Shown here: positions 17,291-26,096 of the stretch, one piece after another
Layout of the letters: every line of letters begins with the position of its first letter
Position numbering within the stretch: the first letter of the stretch is position 1
Source of the DNA: Microvirga pudoricolor
GTDB lineage: Bacteria > Pseudomonadota > Alphaproteobacteria > Rhizobiales > Beijerinckiaceae
Direction: 5' to 3'
Assembly (NCBI RefSeq): GCF_016892705.1
Contig: NZ_JAFEMB010000001.1
Span: 186,001-250,000 of the forward strand
Length of the DNA stretch: 64,000 bases
The notes under the pieces: model-generated
What the model saw: the letters and a program-made list of their open reading frames with translations, nothing else
Databases searched by the model: none
What the model was told of the DNA's origin: nothing
Position numbers and translations under genes: made by a program

Positions 17291-19357
17291 ATGCCGCAGC
17301 CGGGGTGGCGAGAGGTGGTTTTCTCGATCAAGACCTTCGGCGCGGCGGTGCTGGCCTTGTTCATCGCCTTCAAGTTGAGCCTGACCCAGCCCAGTTGGGC
17401 GATGCTGACGGTGTTCGTCGTCTCCCAGCCGATTGCCGGCATGGTGGTGGCCAAATCCCTCTTCCGGGTCGTCGGAACGGTGATGGGCGGGGCGACGGCT
17501 CTCGTCCTCGTGGGCTTGTTTGCCCAGAACGGTCCGGTCTTTCTCCTGGCGCTCGCCCTCTGGATCGGAGCCTGTACGTTCACGTCCGTCCTGCTGCGCG
17601 ATGCGCCCGCGGCCTACGGGGCCCTGCTGTCGGGTTATACGGCCGCCATCGTGGGCATCCCTTCCGCCCTCGCGCCCGACACGGCCTTCGACTACACCAT
17701 CGGACGCTGCCTGGAGATCCTGCTCGGCATCGGCTGCGCGACCCTGGTGAGCCAGCTCGTCTTTCCGAAGACGGCCGGCACCGCCCTCAAGGGATCGGTC
17801 GAGGCCACGATCGGGGCGGTCTCGCTCTGGATCGGGGACGTTTTGCGGGGTCGAAGCCGGGACGAGAAGGCTTTGGACGACCAGCAGCGCATGATCGCGG
17901 ACGTCATCGCCCTCGACGCGCTTCGGGTCTTCTCGGCCTTCGACACGCCGTCCGTCCGTGCCGCGGCGGACGTGGCCCGCCATCTGCAGGGACAGCTGCT
18001 CAACATGCTGTCCCTGCTGGTCTCGATCCACGACCGGATGGCCGTGCTCCGGGAGCATGCTCCGGCCAAGGAAGCGGCGCTTCAGCCCCTCCTCGGTCAG
18101 GTCGCAGACCTCTTGGACCACCAAGCGTCCCTGTCACCCGGCTTTGTCGCCTCCGTGGAGGAACTTCGCGCCACGATCGCCACCCGGACGCCCCGTTTCG
18201 CCGACCTCGTCCGGGACCGCGAGACCATATTGGTCCGCAACATCCTGCTGCGCCTGTCGGACGTTCTGGAGACCTGGCAGCGGGTCCTCGAATGGCGGGA
18301 CGCGCTCTTCTCTGGCAGGCCCGTAGCCGTCCGGGAGGCGGCGCCCTCGCCTGCGCGGGACCGCGATTTCACCCTGGCGGCGGTGGCAGCGGCCGTGTCC
18401 ACCACCGCCGTCCTGACGACATCGGCCTTCTGGATCGCCACGGGCTGGTCCCAGGGCAGCTCCGCCGTGATCTTCAGCGGCGTGATCTGCAGCATCCTGG
18501 CGTCCCTCGACGATCCCGCGACGGCGGCCGCCAACTTCTTGAAGATGACGATCTATTCGGCCCTTGCGGCCGCCGTCTACGCCTTCGCGGTGCTGCCGCG
18601 CATCGACGGCTTCGCGTCGCTCGTCATGGTTCTGATCCCGTTCTACATCCCGTTCGGCATCCTGCTGGCGCTGCCACGCCTCGGCCTGCAGGTGACGCCG
18701 CTCGGCCTCAATCTCGTGGCGCTCATCGGGCTGACCAATTCGAGCACGCCCCCGGATTTCGCCGCGTTCGTCAATTCGACCCTGGCCCTGCTCACGGGAC
18801 TCGTGGCCGGGATCCTGGCCTTCCGGCTCCTGCGGCCGCTCGGCGTGGATTGGACGGTGAGGCGCATCCGCCGAAGCATCCTGCGCGAGCTCCAGGTTCT
18901 TGCCGATCCAGGCTCATCCGGTTCGCGCCAAGCCTTCGCCGGACGCATGTTCGACCGGATCAACGCCCTGTTCACACGCCTCGATGGCGCCGATCCGACT
19001 CAGCGCGACCTGCTGCGCGGCAGCCTTGCGGCCTTGCGCATCGGCCTGAACCTCACAACCCTGCAGCGCGTTCGTCCAAGGCTTGAGCCGGGGGCCGGCC
19101 GTATGGTCGAGCAGTCGCTGAACGCCCTCTCCCGCCATTTCCGGCATCTCAAGAACGGCAAGGCCGCCAACGCTTCGTTGCCGGACATCGACCGCGCCGT
19201 CACGGCTCTCCTGTCCCACGGGCCGAGTCCGGCGGCGGAAGATGCACTCACCGCGCTCGTCGCGATCTCCAGCGCCCTGCACCGCCATGCCGGATTCTTC
19301 GAGGTGGCGGCGCCCACGATGCTGCCGGCGCCCTTGAGCGAAAGAACGCCCGCATGA
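17291..19357 (+). CDS. FUSC/AaeB-type aromatic-acid efflux membrane protein
   Basis: The 688-residue protein has the duplicated architecture of FUSC/AaeB exporters: a membrane block of about six helices (residues ~10-165), a long soluble region, a second membrane block (about 360-510) and a C-terminal cytoplasmic helical domain. AaeB of E. coli exports p-hydroxybenzoate with the adaptor AaeA. The start at 17291 (M-P-Q-P-G-W-R-E-V) was chosen since an upstream extension would read through the poly-C leader. It overlaps the next gene by four bases (ATGA), forming a three-gene efflux operon. Confidence 0.9.
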   Translation: MPQPGWREVVFSIKTFGAAVLALFIAFKLSLTQPSWAMLTVFVVSQPIAGMVVAKSLFRVVGTVMGGATALVLVGLFAQNGPVFLLALALWIGACTFTSVLLRDAPAAYGALLSGYTAAIVGIPSALAPDTAFDYTIGRCLEILLGIGCATLVSQLVFPKTAGTALKGSVEATIGAVSLWIGDVLRGRSRDEKALDDQQRMIADVIALDALRVFSAFDTPSVRAAADVARHLQGQLLNMLSLLVSIHDRMAVLREHAPAKEAALQPLLGQVADLLDHQASLSPGFVASVEELRATIATRTPRFADLVRDRETILVRNILLRLSDVLETWQRVLEWRDALFSGRPVAVREAAPSPARDRDFTLAAVAAAVSTTAVLTTSAFWIATGWSQGSSAVIFSGVICSILASLDDPATAAANFLKMTIYSALAAAVYAFAVLPRIDGFASLVMVLIPFYIPFGILLALPRLGLQVTPLGLNLVALIGLTNSSTPPDFAAFVNSTLALLTGLVAGILAFRLLRPLGVDWTVRRIRRSILRELQVLADPGSSGSRQAFAGRMFDRINALFTRLDGADPTQRDLLRGSLAALRIGLNLTTLQRVRPRLEPGAGRMVEQSLNALSRHFRHLKNGKAANASLPDIDRAVTALLSHGPSPAAEDALTALVAISSALHRHAGFFEVAAPTMLPAPLSERTPA

Positions 19358-19554
19358 TCAAGGAAATCGACCTCTTCGGCGTATTCGTGCCGCCACTCCT
19401 CGCCTACGCGGCAGCGGCTTTCGCCGTTTGGTACGTCCTGCGCGAGGGCCTGAGCGCCGTCGGAATCTACCGCTTCGTCTGGCATGCGGCTCTGTTCAAC
19501 ACCGCCCTCTACGGCCTCATCCTGTCCGTCATCGTCATCGCGATCTTTCGTTAG
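19354..19554 (+). CDS. DUF1656 (AaeX-like) small membrane protein
   Basis: A 66-residue protein with two hydrophobic segments and the family start M-I-K-E-I-D-L-F-G-V-F-V-P-P. DUF1656 proteins such as AaeX are regularly encoded between the FUSC permease and the HlyD-type adaptor, as here. The start overlaps the FUSC stop (ATGA), so it is translationally coupled. Its mechanistic role in the efflux complex is not established. Confidence 0.9.
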   Translation: MIKEIDLFGVFVPPLLAYAAAAFAVWYVLREGLSAVGIYRFVWHAALFNTALYGLILSVIVIAIFR

Positions 19555-19565
19555 GATCCCCTTCC

Positions 19566-20447
19566 GTGAACCTCTCTCGAACGGCCCGCTTCGTCATCAC
19601 CAGTTTCGTCGTCGCCCTGGCGGTCGCGGCGGGCTGGTTCGCGTGGCTGACCTACACGAACAATCCCTGGACACGGGACGGCCGCGTGCGTGCGGACGTG
19701 ATTGAGATCGCGCCCGACGTGTCCGGAGAGGTCGCTCAGGTGCTCGTGAAGGACAATCAGGCCGTCCGCAAAGGCGACATCCTGTTCACCATCGATCCGA
19801 CCCGCTACCGTTTCGCGCTGGCGCAGGCCGAGGCGGCCTTGTCGGGGCGGGAGGAAGAGCGCGAACAGCGTCGCCGCGAACTGGAGCGCCGTGCCCGCCT
19901 GTCGAGCGCAGCCATCACGGCGGAGGCCCGCGAGCAGGCCGAAACCGCCGTGGCCACGGCGGAAGCCGCCTACAACGAGGCGTCCGCGGCCCTCAACACC
20001 GCTCGCCTCAACCTCGACCGCGCAGGAGTGCGCTCACCCGTGAACGGCTACGTCACGAACCTGCTGGTCAATCCCGGCGACTACGCCACCGCCGGCCGGG
20101 CCTCGCTGGCCGTCGTCGACAGCGATTCGTTCTATGTGGCCGGCTATTTCGAGGAGACCAAGATCCGTAACATCCGCGAGGGAGACCCCGTCACGATCCA
20201 GCTGATGGGGTATCCCGACGAGCTGCGCGGCCATGTGGAGAGCGTCGCGCGTGCCATCGTGGACCGGGAGACCGTGCAAGGCACCGCGGACCTCATAGCC
20301 AACGTCAATCCCACCTTCAACTGGGTGCGCCTCGCGCAGAGAATCCCGGTCCGCATCGGCCTCGACGTCGTGCCTGAAACGGTGCGCCTGACGGCCGGCA
20401 TGACGGCGACCGTGGTGGTACGGGACGGCGAACGACCGCGACCGTGA
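19566..20447 (+). CDS. HlyD/EmrA-type periplasmic adaptor (AaeA-like)
   Basis: The 293-residue adaptor starts with GTG (M-N-L-S-R-T-A-R) eleven bases after the AaeX-like gene. It has one N-terminal membrane anchor (about residues 10-30), the biotinyl-lipoyl half motif T-R-D-G-R-V-R-A-D-V-I-E-I-A-P, a coiled-coil hairpin rich in E, R and A (about 95-160), and the second lipoyl half V-R-S-P-V-N-G-Y-V. It should link the FUSC protein to an outer-membrane channel that is not encoded here. Confidence 0.92.
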   Translation: MNLSRTARFVITSFVVALAVAAGWFAWLTYTNNPWTRDGRVRADVIEIAPDVSGEVAQVLVKDNQAVRKGDILFTIDPTRYRFALAQAEAALSGREEEREQRRRELERRARLSSAAITAEAREQAETAVATAEAAYNEASAALNTARLNLDRAGVRSPVNGYVTNLLVNPGDYATAGRASLAVVDSDSFYVAGYFEETKIRNIREGDPVTIQLMGYPDELRGHVESVARAIVDRETVQGTADLIANVNPTFNWVRLAQRIPVRIGLDVVPETVRLTAGMTATVVVRDGERPRP

Positions 20448-20456
20448 GCCTGAGCC

Positions 20457-20936
20457 TCAGCGGTCCGTCCGCTCCTTCCACTCGTAGATCTCCTCGGTGC
20501 CGTCCTCGTCGGAAACCTCGACCTCCTCGACCTCGCGGAAGATGATCTTGACGACCGGCACCACGTTCTCGTCGCCCTGCTGGATCCGCTCGAATTTCAG
20601 CACATCGTAATAGGCGCACCGGGACCGGCCCGGATAGGAGCGGCAGACGCCCGGACGGCCGTGATAGATCGTGCAGCCACGCGTCTTCTGATCGAGGAAC
20701 ATGCAGGTCTCGTCGAAGATGACGTCCTTCACGCGTTTGAGCACGCGCTCGCCCTCGAAATCCTTGGTGTAATCCCGCCTCGCATCCTCGACGGACACGC
20801 CGAAATGCTTGGCCAGCCGATTGATGTCGCGCTTGGTGACGGTCACCCGCTCGTAGATCGAGCAGCAGAAGGCCGGACATTTGGTACAATCGAAGTAGGT
20901 GCGCGGCTGGTCGTCCTTGATCACTCTCTCGGCCAT
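20457..20936 (-). CDS. YkgJ-family cysteine-cluster protein
   Basis: This 159-residue protein has the zinc/iron-chelating cysteine pattern of the YkgJ (CxxCxxxCC) family: F-D-C-T-K-C-P-A-F-C-C near residues 15-25, then C-M-F-L-D, G-C-T-I-Y-H and V-C-R-S-Y-P-G further on. The likely cofactor is a metal or Fe-S cluster; the cellular role is not known. A GGAG five bases upstream supports the ATG at 20936. It ends nine bases from the convergent HlyD gene. Confidence 0.88.
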   Translation of the reverse strand: MAERVIKDDQPRTYFDCTKCPAFCCSIYERVTVTKRDINRLAKHFGVSVEDARRDYTKDFEGERVLKRVKDVIFDETCMFLDQKTRGCTIYHGRPGVCRSYPGRSRCAYYDVLKFERIQQGDENVVPVVKIIFREVEEVEVSDEDGTEEIYEWKERTDR

Positions 20937-21104
20937 AAGCGCTCCTTGCCGTCTCTGGTCTATCATGGACCGGCGAGCCGCCATTTCAATAGCCCGAATC
21001 CTCCCCGGAAGCCTCGGTGGAGGAAACCTCACGTTCTCGTGGGACTTGGTTGCGCGGCCCGGGCGACCGACCATGTGCAAGGGGACCCGACAGGAGATCC
21101 GCCG

Positions 21105-22196
21105 ATGCGCGTCGCGCTTCACTTCGCCTTGCCCGTCTGCCTCGCCCTGGCGCTTTCAGGACCGGCGGCGCTCGCCCAGGACAGGGCCTCGCCCCCGGCG
21201 CAAGGCACCGCAAGCGCCGACCCGGCTCGGCTGTCGCCGGTTTTGGAGCGCGCCAGGGCTTTTCCGAGCTTGCGCACCCTCATCATCTCGCAAAACGGCA
21301 CCGTCCTGACCGAGGAGGTGTTCCGCGGGCCGGCGGCCAACAGGCCGGTGAACGTGAAATCCGCCTCGAAGACGATCCTGTCCGCCCTGGTGGGCATCGC
21401 CATCGAGAAGGACCTTCTCGACGGCGTGGACCAGCCCGCCGTCGCCCTCCTCGACAGGAGCGCACCCCCCGATCCCGACCCGCGCCTCGGGCGGATCACC
21501 ATCGGTCACCTTCTGTCGATGCGGGCGGGGCTGGAGCGGACATCGGGCGCGAATTACGGGCGCTGGATCGAAAGCCCCAACTGGGTGCGCTACGTCCTCT
21601 CCCGACCCTTCGTGGACGAGCCTGGGGGGCGGATGCTCTATTCCACGGGCAGCACTCACCTGCTCTCAGCCATCCTGACCCGCGTCTCGAGGGACAGCAC
21701 CTTGGATCTAGCACGGGAGTGGCTGGGCAAACCGCTGGACATCGACGTCGCGGCCTGGACCCGCGACCCGCAAGGCATCTATCTCGGCGGCAACGAGATG
21801 GCCCTGTCGCCGCGCGCTCTCCTGCGCTTCGGCGAGATGTACCGGCAAGGCGGCATGATCGACGGCCGGCGGGTGGTGCCGGAGAGCTGGGTCAAGGCAT
21901 CCTGGGAACCCCGGACCGCATCCCCGTTCACGGGCGACTCGTATGGCTACGGCTGGTTCATCCGCCAGGCTGGGGACCACACGATCTACTACGCATGGGG
22001 CTATGGCGGCCAGATGCTCTATGTGGTGCCAAGCCTCGGCCTCACGGTGGTCATGACCTCGGATCCGACCGCGCCCTCCGGGCGAACCGGCTATGTGCGC
22101 GACCTCCACGCCCTGCTCGCGAACGGCATCATCCCGGCCGTCAGCGGCGCGAGAGACGATGCCGCTGCGGCCTCGCCGGCCGGCGGACGAAGCTGA
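21105..22196 (+). CDS. Secreted serine hydrolase, beta-lactamase class C fold
   Basis: The 363-residue protein has a Sec signal peptide (about residues 1-24, cleaved after A-L-A-Q). The nucleophile motif S-x-x-K is S86-A-S-K89. The usual Y-x-N triad member is represented by Y-S-T in G-R-M-L-Y-S-T-G-S, and the third motif region by W-G-Y-G-G-Q. Such proteins act as esterases, peptidases or amidases rather than true beta-lactamases. AGGAG is well placed before the ATG. It converges with the M20 gene. Confidence 0.88.
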   Translation: MRVALHFALPVCLALALSGPAALAQDRASPPAQGTASADPARLSPVLERARAFPSLRTLIISQNGTVLTEEVFRGPAANRPVNVKSASKTILSALVGIAIEKDLLDGVDQPAVALLDRSAPPDPDPRLGRITIGHLLSMRAGLERTSGANYGRWIESPNWVRYVLSRPFVDEPGGRMLYSTGSTHLLSAILTRVSRDSTLDLAREWLGKPLDIDVAAWTRDPQGIYLGGNEMALSPRALLRFGEMYRQGGMIDGRRVVPESWVKASWEPRTASPFTGDSYGYGWFIRQAGDHTIYYAWGYGGQMLYVVPSLGLTVVMTSDPTAPSGRTGYVRDLHALLANGIIPAVSGARDDAAAASPAGGRS

Positions 22197-22244
22197 TGCG
22201 GCCGGGCCCGGCTCAGCGCCGGGCGCGGCTCGACAGGGATTCGG

Positions 22245-23630
22245 CTATTTCTGGGCCAGCGCCGCCAAGATTCGCGCCCAGCTCCGGGTCCCCTTGTGGA
22301 AACTCTGGAGGTCGTACTTCTCGTTGGGCGAATGGATGCGGTCGTCATCGAGACCGAAGCCCACGAAGAGCGTGTCGAGGCCGAGGGTCCGCTTGAAATC
22401 GCCGCCCACCGGGATCGAACCGCCCATGCCGATCACGATCGGCTCCTTCTTCCACTCGTCGTGCAGGGCGCCCTTGGCCACGGTCAGCGCCGAGAAATCG
22501 TGCGGGAGTGACAGGGCTCGCGAGCCCTTGTGGTGGATGAACTCCACCGAGCAATCGGCGGGGATGCGCTCGCGCACGAAGGCCTGGAAGCTCTCGGCGA
22601 TCTTGGCCGGGTCCTGGTCCCCCACGAGGCGGAACGAGACCTTGCAGCTCGCCTCCGAGGCGATCACCGTCTTGGTGCCCTCGCCCGTGTAGCCGCCAAT
22701 GATGCCATTGACGTCGCAGGTGGGGCGCGACTGGATCTGCTCGATGAGCATGCGGCCCTTCTCGCCGGCGGAGTGCTTCAGGCCGACCTGCCCGAGAAAC
22801 TCCTCCTCCGTGAGGTTGAGTCCGCGCCACTGCTCCAGCATCTGCGTGGGCGTCTCGGGCACGCCGTCGTAGAAGCCCGGGATGGTGATACGCCCGTTCT
22901 CGTCGTGTATCGCCGCGATGATCTTGGACAGCACGTGGATCGGGTTCTGGGCGGCGCCGCCGAAGGTGCCCGAATGCAGGTCGCGGTCGGCGCAGCGGAC
23001 CTTCACCTCTTCGTAGACCATGCCGCGCAGCGACGACGTGACGGCGGGCGTATCGCGGTCCCACATGCCGGTGTCGCAGACGAGGGCCACGTCGGCCTTC
23101 AGTTCGTCCTTGTTGGCCTCGATGAATTCGGGAAGGAATTTGGATCCGTCCTCCTCGGCGCCCTCGACCAGGAAGGTGACGTTGATCGGCAGCGAACCCG
23201 TCACGGCCTTCCAGGCGCGGCAGGCCTCTACGAAGGTGAGCACCTGGCCCTTGTCGTCGGAGGAACCGCGGGCGCTGACCACCTTGCGCCCGTCGGCCAG
23301 GGTCGCGATCTTGGGCTCGAAGGGCGGCGTGTCCCAAAGCTCCAGCGGATCCACCGGCTGCACGTCGTAATGACCGTAGAACAGGACGTGCGGCGCGGCC
23401 GCGCCCTTGGCATGGCCGACCACGACCGGATGGCCCTGCGTCTCGCGCAAAGAGGCATCAACCCCCAGGCCCTTCAGATCCGCCACCAGCCATTCCCCGG
23501 CCCGGCGGCAATCGGCCTTGTAGGCGGGATCGGTGGAGATCGACGGGATCCGGAGCCATTCGAACAGCCGTGCGAGAGAGGCATCGAGATCCGAATCGAT
23601 CTTGGCGAGAACTTGGTCGAGCTGAGACAT
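22245..23630 (-). CDS. M20-family metallo-dipeptidase
   Basis: The 461-residue enzyme belongs to the M20/DapE-carnosinase group. Zinc ligands are visible at H87-Y-D89 (F-Y-G-H-Y-D-V-Q-P) and in the catalytic acid segment V-E-G-A-E-E-D-G-S; later landmarks are C-D-T-G-M-W-D and the dimerisation segment D-L-H-S-G-T-F-G-G. It probably hydrolyses dipeptides or acyl-amino acids in the cytoplasm. The start is set at M-S-Q-L-D-Q because the upstream in-frame extension runs through an inverted repeat element and lacks protein-like character. Confidence 0.9.
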   Translation of the reverse strand: MSQLDQVLAKIDSDLDASLARLFEWLRIPSISTDPAYKADCRRAGEWLVADLKGLGVDASLRETQGHPVVVGHAKGAAAPHVLFYGHYDVQPVDPLELWDTPPFEPKIATLADGRKVVSARGSSDDKGQVLTFVEACRAWKAVTGSLPINVTFLVEGAEEDGSKFLPEFIEANKDELKADVALVCDTGMWDRDTPAVTSSLRGMVYEEVKVRCADRDLHSGTFGGAAQNPIHVLSKIIAAIHDENGRITIPGFYDGVPETPTQMLEQWRGLNLTEEEFLGQVGLKHSAGEKGRMLIEQIQSRPTCDVNGIIGGYTGEGTKTVIASEASCKVSFRLVGDQDPAKIAESFQAFVRERIPADCSVEFIHHKGSRALSLPHDFSALTVAKGALHDEWKKEPIVIGMGGSIPVGGDFKRTLGLDTLFVGFGLDDDRIHSPNEKYDLQSFHKGTRSWARILAALAQK

Positions 23631-23728
23631 GAGGTTTCGTTCTGTTGGAGGGAATCTTAGGGTCTTGGCGGACGGCAAGGTGCATCCGATCGGGGACTTG
23701 GGGCAAGGGGGTGAACGCGACGGACTCT

Positions 23729-23830
23729 CCTCCCCCTTGTGGGGAGGAGTTGGAGGTGGGGGTGTTGGCACTACGCTGGCTCGATGTGGCCGCTCACACC
23801 CCCACCCTAGGCCTCCCCACAAGGGGGAGG
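23729..23830. repeat. Long imperfect inverted repeat (REP/RPE-like element)
   Basis: The left arm (23729-23764) and right arm (23797-23830) are near-perfect reverse complements separated by about 32 bases. Each arm contains its own small hairpin, CTCCCC-CTTGT-GGGGAG, and a purine-rich GGTGGGGGTG end. Palindromic elements with CTTGTGGGGAG cores are frequent in intergenic DNA of Hyphomicrobiales. Here the element lies between the M20 start and the end of the HerA-like gene. Confidence 0.85.
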
Positions 23831-23844
23831 GAACGAGTGCAACC

Positions 23845-25386
23845 TCACCGCCTCAAGAGCCCGCCCAGGGTCCCGCGAACGATGGCCCGGCCGATGGAGC
23901 TGCCCTGGCGTCCCCCGATGGACTTGCCGATCCCTGCCGCGAGATTGCCCACCGTCTGGTTCACGATGGTGCGGGTCACCTCGCGGGTGACCCTTTGGGT
24001 CACGGTCATGGAGCCCTTGCGGGCCGGGCCGGTGCCGAAGAGGCCGCCCAGCATGTCGAGGATGCCTCCGCCCTCCTGCTCGGCCTGGGCGTCGGCGGCG
24101 GCCTTCTCGGCGCGCTTGGCCAGCATCTCGTAGGCGGATTCGCTGTCGATGGTCTGGTCGTACTTGCCCTTCATGGGGCTCGACGCGATGATCCGCTGGC
24201 GCTCGGCCGCGTCGATGGGCCCGACCTGCGCCATGGGCGGCGCGATGAAGGTTCGCTCCACCATGGACGGCGAGCCCTTGCCCTCCAGGGTCGAGACGAG
24301 GGCCTCGCCGACCCCCAGCTCCGTGATAGCTTTCTCGGTGTCGAAAGCCGGGTTCTGCCGGAAGGTCTGGGCCGCCACGCGCACCGCCTTCTGCTCGCGC
24401 GGCGTATAGGCGCGCAGGGCGTGCTGGATACGGTTTCCGAGCTGCGCCAGAACGGATTCGGGAATATCGGCCGGGTTCTGCGTAATGAAGTAAATGCCCA
24501 CGCCCTTGGAGCGGATCAGGCGAACCACGCGCTCCACGGTTTCGATCAGCGCGCGGGGCGCGTCGGTGAAGAGCAGATGCGCCTCGTCGAAGAAGAACAC
24601 CAGCTTGGGCTGGTCGAGATCGCCCACCTCGGGCAGCTCCTCGAACAGCTCCGACATGAGCCAGAGCAGGAACGTCGCGTAGAGGCGCGGGTTGTTCAGG
24701 AGCTTGTCGGCGGCCAGGATGTTCACGATCCCGCGTCCATCGCGGTCGGTGCGCATCAGATCCTTGATGTTGAGCGCGGGTTCGCCCAGGAACTCGTCGC
24801 CTTTCTGGTTCTCCAGAACCAGAAGCTGTCGCTGGATCGTGCCGATGGTGGCCTTCGACACGTTGCCGTAGGTGGTGGTCAGTTCGGCGGCGTTCTCGGA
24901 GATGAGCTGCAGCAAGGCCCGCAGGTCCTTGAGGTCCATGAGCAGCAGTCCCTGCTCGTCGGCGATGCGGAACGCGATGTTGAGCACGCCCTCCTGCACG
25001 TCGTTGAGATCGAGGAGCCGCGAGAGCAGCAGCGGGCCCATCTCGGACACCGTCGCCCGCACCCGATGGCCCTGCTCGCCGAACAGGTCCCAGAACACGA
25101 CCGGAAACTGGTCCGGCCGGTAGTCCAGGCCCATTTCGGCGGCGCGCTTGACGAAAGCGTCCTTGGCGTTCCCGGGGGCCGCGATGCCTGAGAGATCGCC
25201 CTTGATGTCGGCCGCGAAGACCGGGACGCCCGCGTTGGAAAACCCTTCCGCCAGAACCTGGAGGGTCACGGTCTTGCCGGTGCCCGTGGCGCCCGTGATC
25301 AGGCCGTGGCGGTTGGCGAGGCGAAGGTCCAGGTACTCGGCCTTTTCGCCGGCCTTGCCGATGAAGATCTTTCCGTCTTGGAGCAT
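23845..25386 (-). CDS. HerA-like ATPase (DUF853, YjgR type)
   Basis: The 513-residue protein has a Walker A at residues 32-39 (G-A-T-G-T-G-K-T) and a Walker B around residue 270 ([10 protein letters not shown]), with the HerA/FtsK-type order of motifs. The C-terminal part is glycine-rich and ends in basic segments ([10 protein letters not shown]). YjgR/DUF853 proteins are widespread but functionally uncharacterised. The start M-L-Q-D-G-K is backed by a strong GGAGG; the longer frame from 25410 lacks one. The gene is divergent from the following small gene. Confidence 0.88.
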   Translation of the reverse strand: MLQDGKIFIGKAGEKAEYLDLRLANRHGLITGATGTGKTVTLQVLAEGFSNAGVPVFAADIKGDLSGIAAPGNAKDAFVKRAAEMGLDYRPDQFPVVFWDLFGEQGHRVRATVSEMGPLLLSRLLDLNDVQEGVLNIAFRIADEQGLLLMDLKDLRALLQLISENAAELTTTYGNVSKATIGTIQRQLLVLENQKGDEFLGEPALNIKDLMRTDRDGRGIVNILAADKLLNNPRLYATFLLWLMSELFEELPEVGDLDQPKLVFFFDEAHLLFTDAPRALIETVERVVRLIRSKGVGIYFITQNPADIPESVLAQLGNRIQHALRAYTPREQKAVRVAAQTFRQNPAFDTEKAITELGVGEALVSTLEGKGSPSMVERTFIAPPMAQVGPIDAAERQRIIASSPMKGKYDQTIDSESAYEMLAKRAEKAAADAQAEQEGGGILDMLGGLFGTGPARKGSMTVTQRVTREVTRTIVNQTVGNLAAGIGKSIGGRQGSSIGRAIVRGTLGGLLRR

Positions 25387-25518
25387 CCTGTTCCTCCGGG
25401 CAGCCCTCACCTTTATAGGAGACCCGGCCGCCGGTTTCCATCGGAGGCCCGGACTTGATTTTGAGCCCCCGAACCCGACCTAGTGCGCAACCTGCGAACC
25501 ACGCATCAGGAGAATTTC

Positions 25519-25902
25519 ATGGAAGAACTACTCGCCCGCGTCACCCAGAAGACGGGCCTCGACGCCGCGACAGCCGAAAAGGCCATCGGCCTCATCCTGG
25601 CCTTCCTGAAGAAGGAGGGCCCCCCGAACGAGGTCAACCAGCTCATCGCGGCTCTTCCGGGATCGGAGGATGTCATCGCCCAGGCCGGCAACGGCGGGGG
25701 AGGCGGAGGCCTCATGGGCATGATGGGCTCCATGGGCGGCGGCGTGATGGCGCTGGGCGGCCAGCTGATGTCGGCGGGCGTCTCCATGGGCCAGATGCAG
25801 CCCCTGGGCCAGGAGCTTTTCGCCTACGGCCGCGAGAAGGCCGGCGAGGACGTGATGGGCCCCATCGTCGGCTCGATCCCCGGCCTGACGCAGTTCGTCT
25901 GA
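25519..25902 (+). CDS. Small DUF2267-like protein with glycine/methionine-rich middle
   Basis: A 127-residue protein begins with a helical N-terminus (M-E-E-L-L-A-R-V-T-Q-K-T-G-L) similar to DUF2267 repeats, followed by A-E-K-A-I-G-L-I-L-A-F-L. The middle (about residues 58-90) is a low-complexity run of glycine and methionine. AGGAG precedes the ATG. The function is unknown. The family assignment rests only on the first 50 residues. Confidence 0.7.
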   Translation: MEELLARVTQKTGLDAATAEKAIGLILAFLKKEGPPNEVNQLIAALPGSEDVIAQAGNGGGGGGLMGMMGSMGGGVMALGGQLMSAGVSMGQMQPLGQELFAYGREKAGEDVMGPIVGSIPGLTQFV

Positions 25903-25953
25903 GGGCCGCCCCTCGGGCCGCCGTCCGGCCTCCCGCGCCGCGCGCACGACGTC

Positions 25954-25976
25954 GTCCCCGGATCGCTTCCGGGGAC
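25954..25976. repeat. Perfect 9-bp hairpin after the DUF2267-like gene
   Basis: GTCCCCGGA and TCCGGGGAC form a perfect nine-base stem around a five-base loop, 50 bases past the stop codon of the upstream gene. No T-run follows. It may protect or terminate the transcript, or be one arm of a REP-like element. Confidence 0.6.
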
Positions 25977-26096
25977 ACAGTCCCGAGGGAGTCCGGCCCG
26001 ACCGGCGCCATCAACCGCAAGTCCAATAGACCTCCGGTCCGTTTGCGCCCATTGGGGGCAGGACACGCCGACGCGATCCCCACAATGAGGCCCCGC

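Noticed and set aside
23631..23822. N-terminal extension of the M20 dipeptidase
   Set aside because: It reads through an inverted repeat element and is proline-rich without homology-like character.
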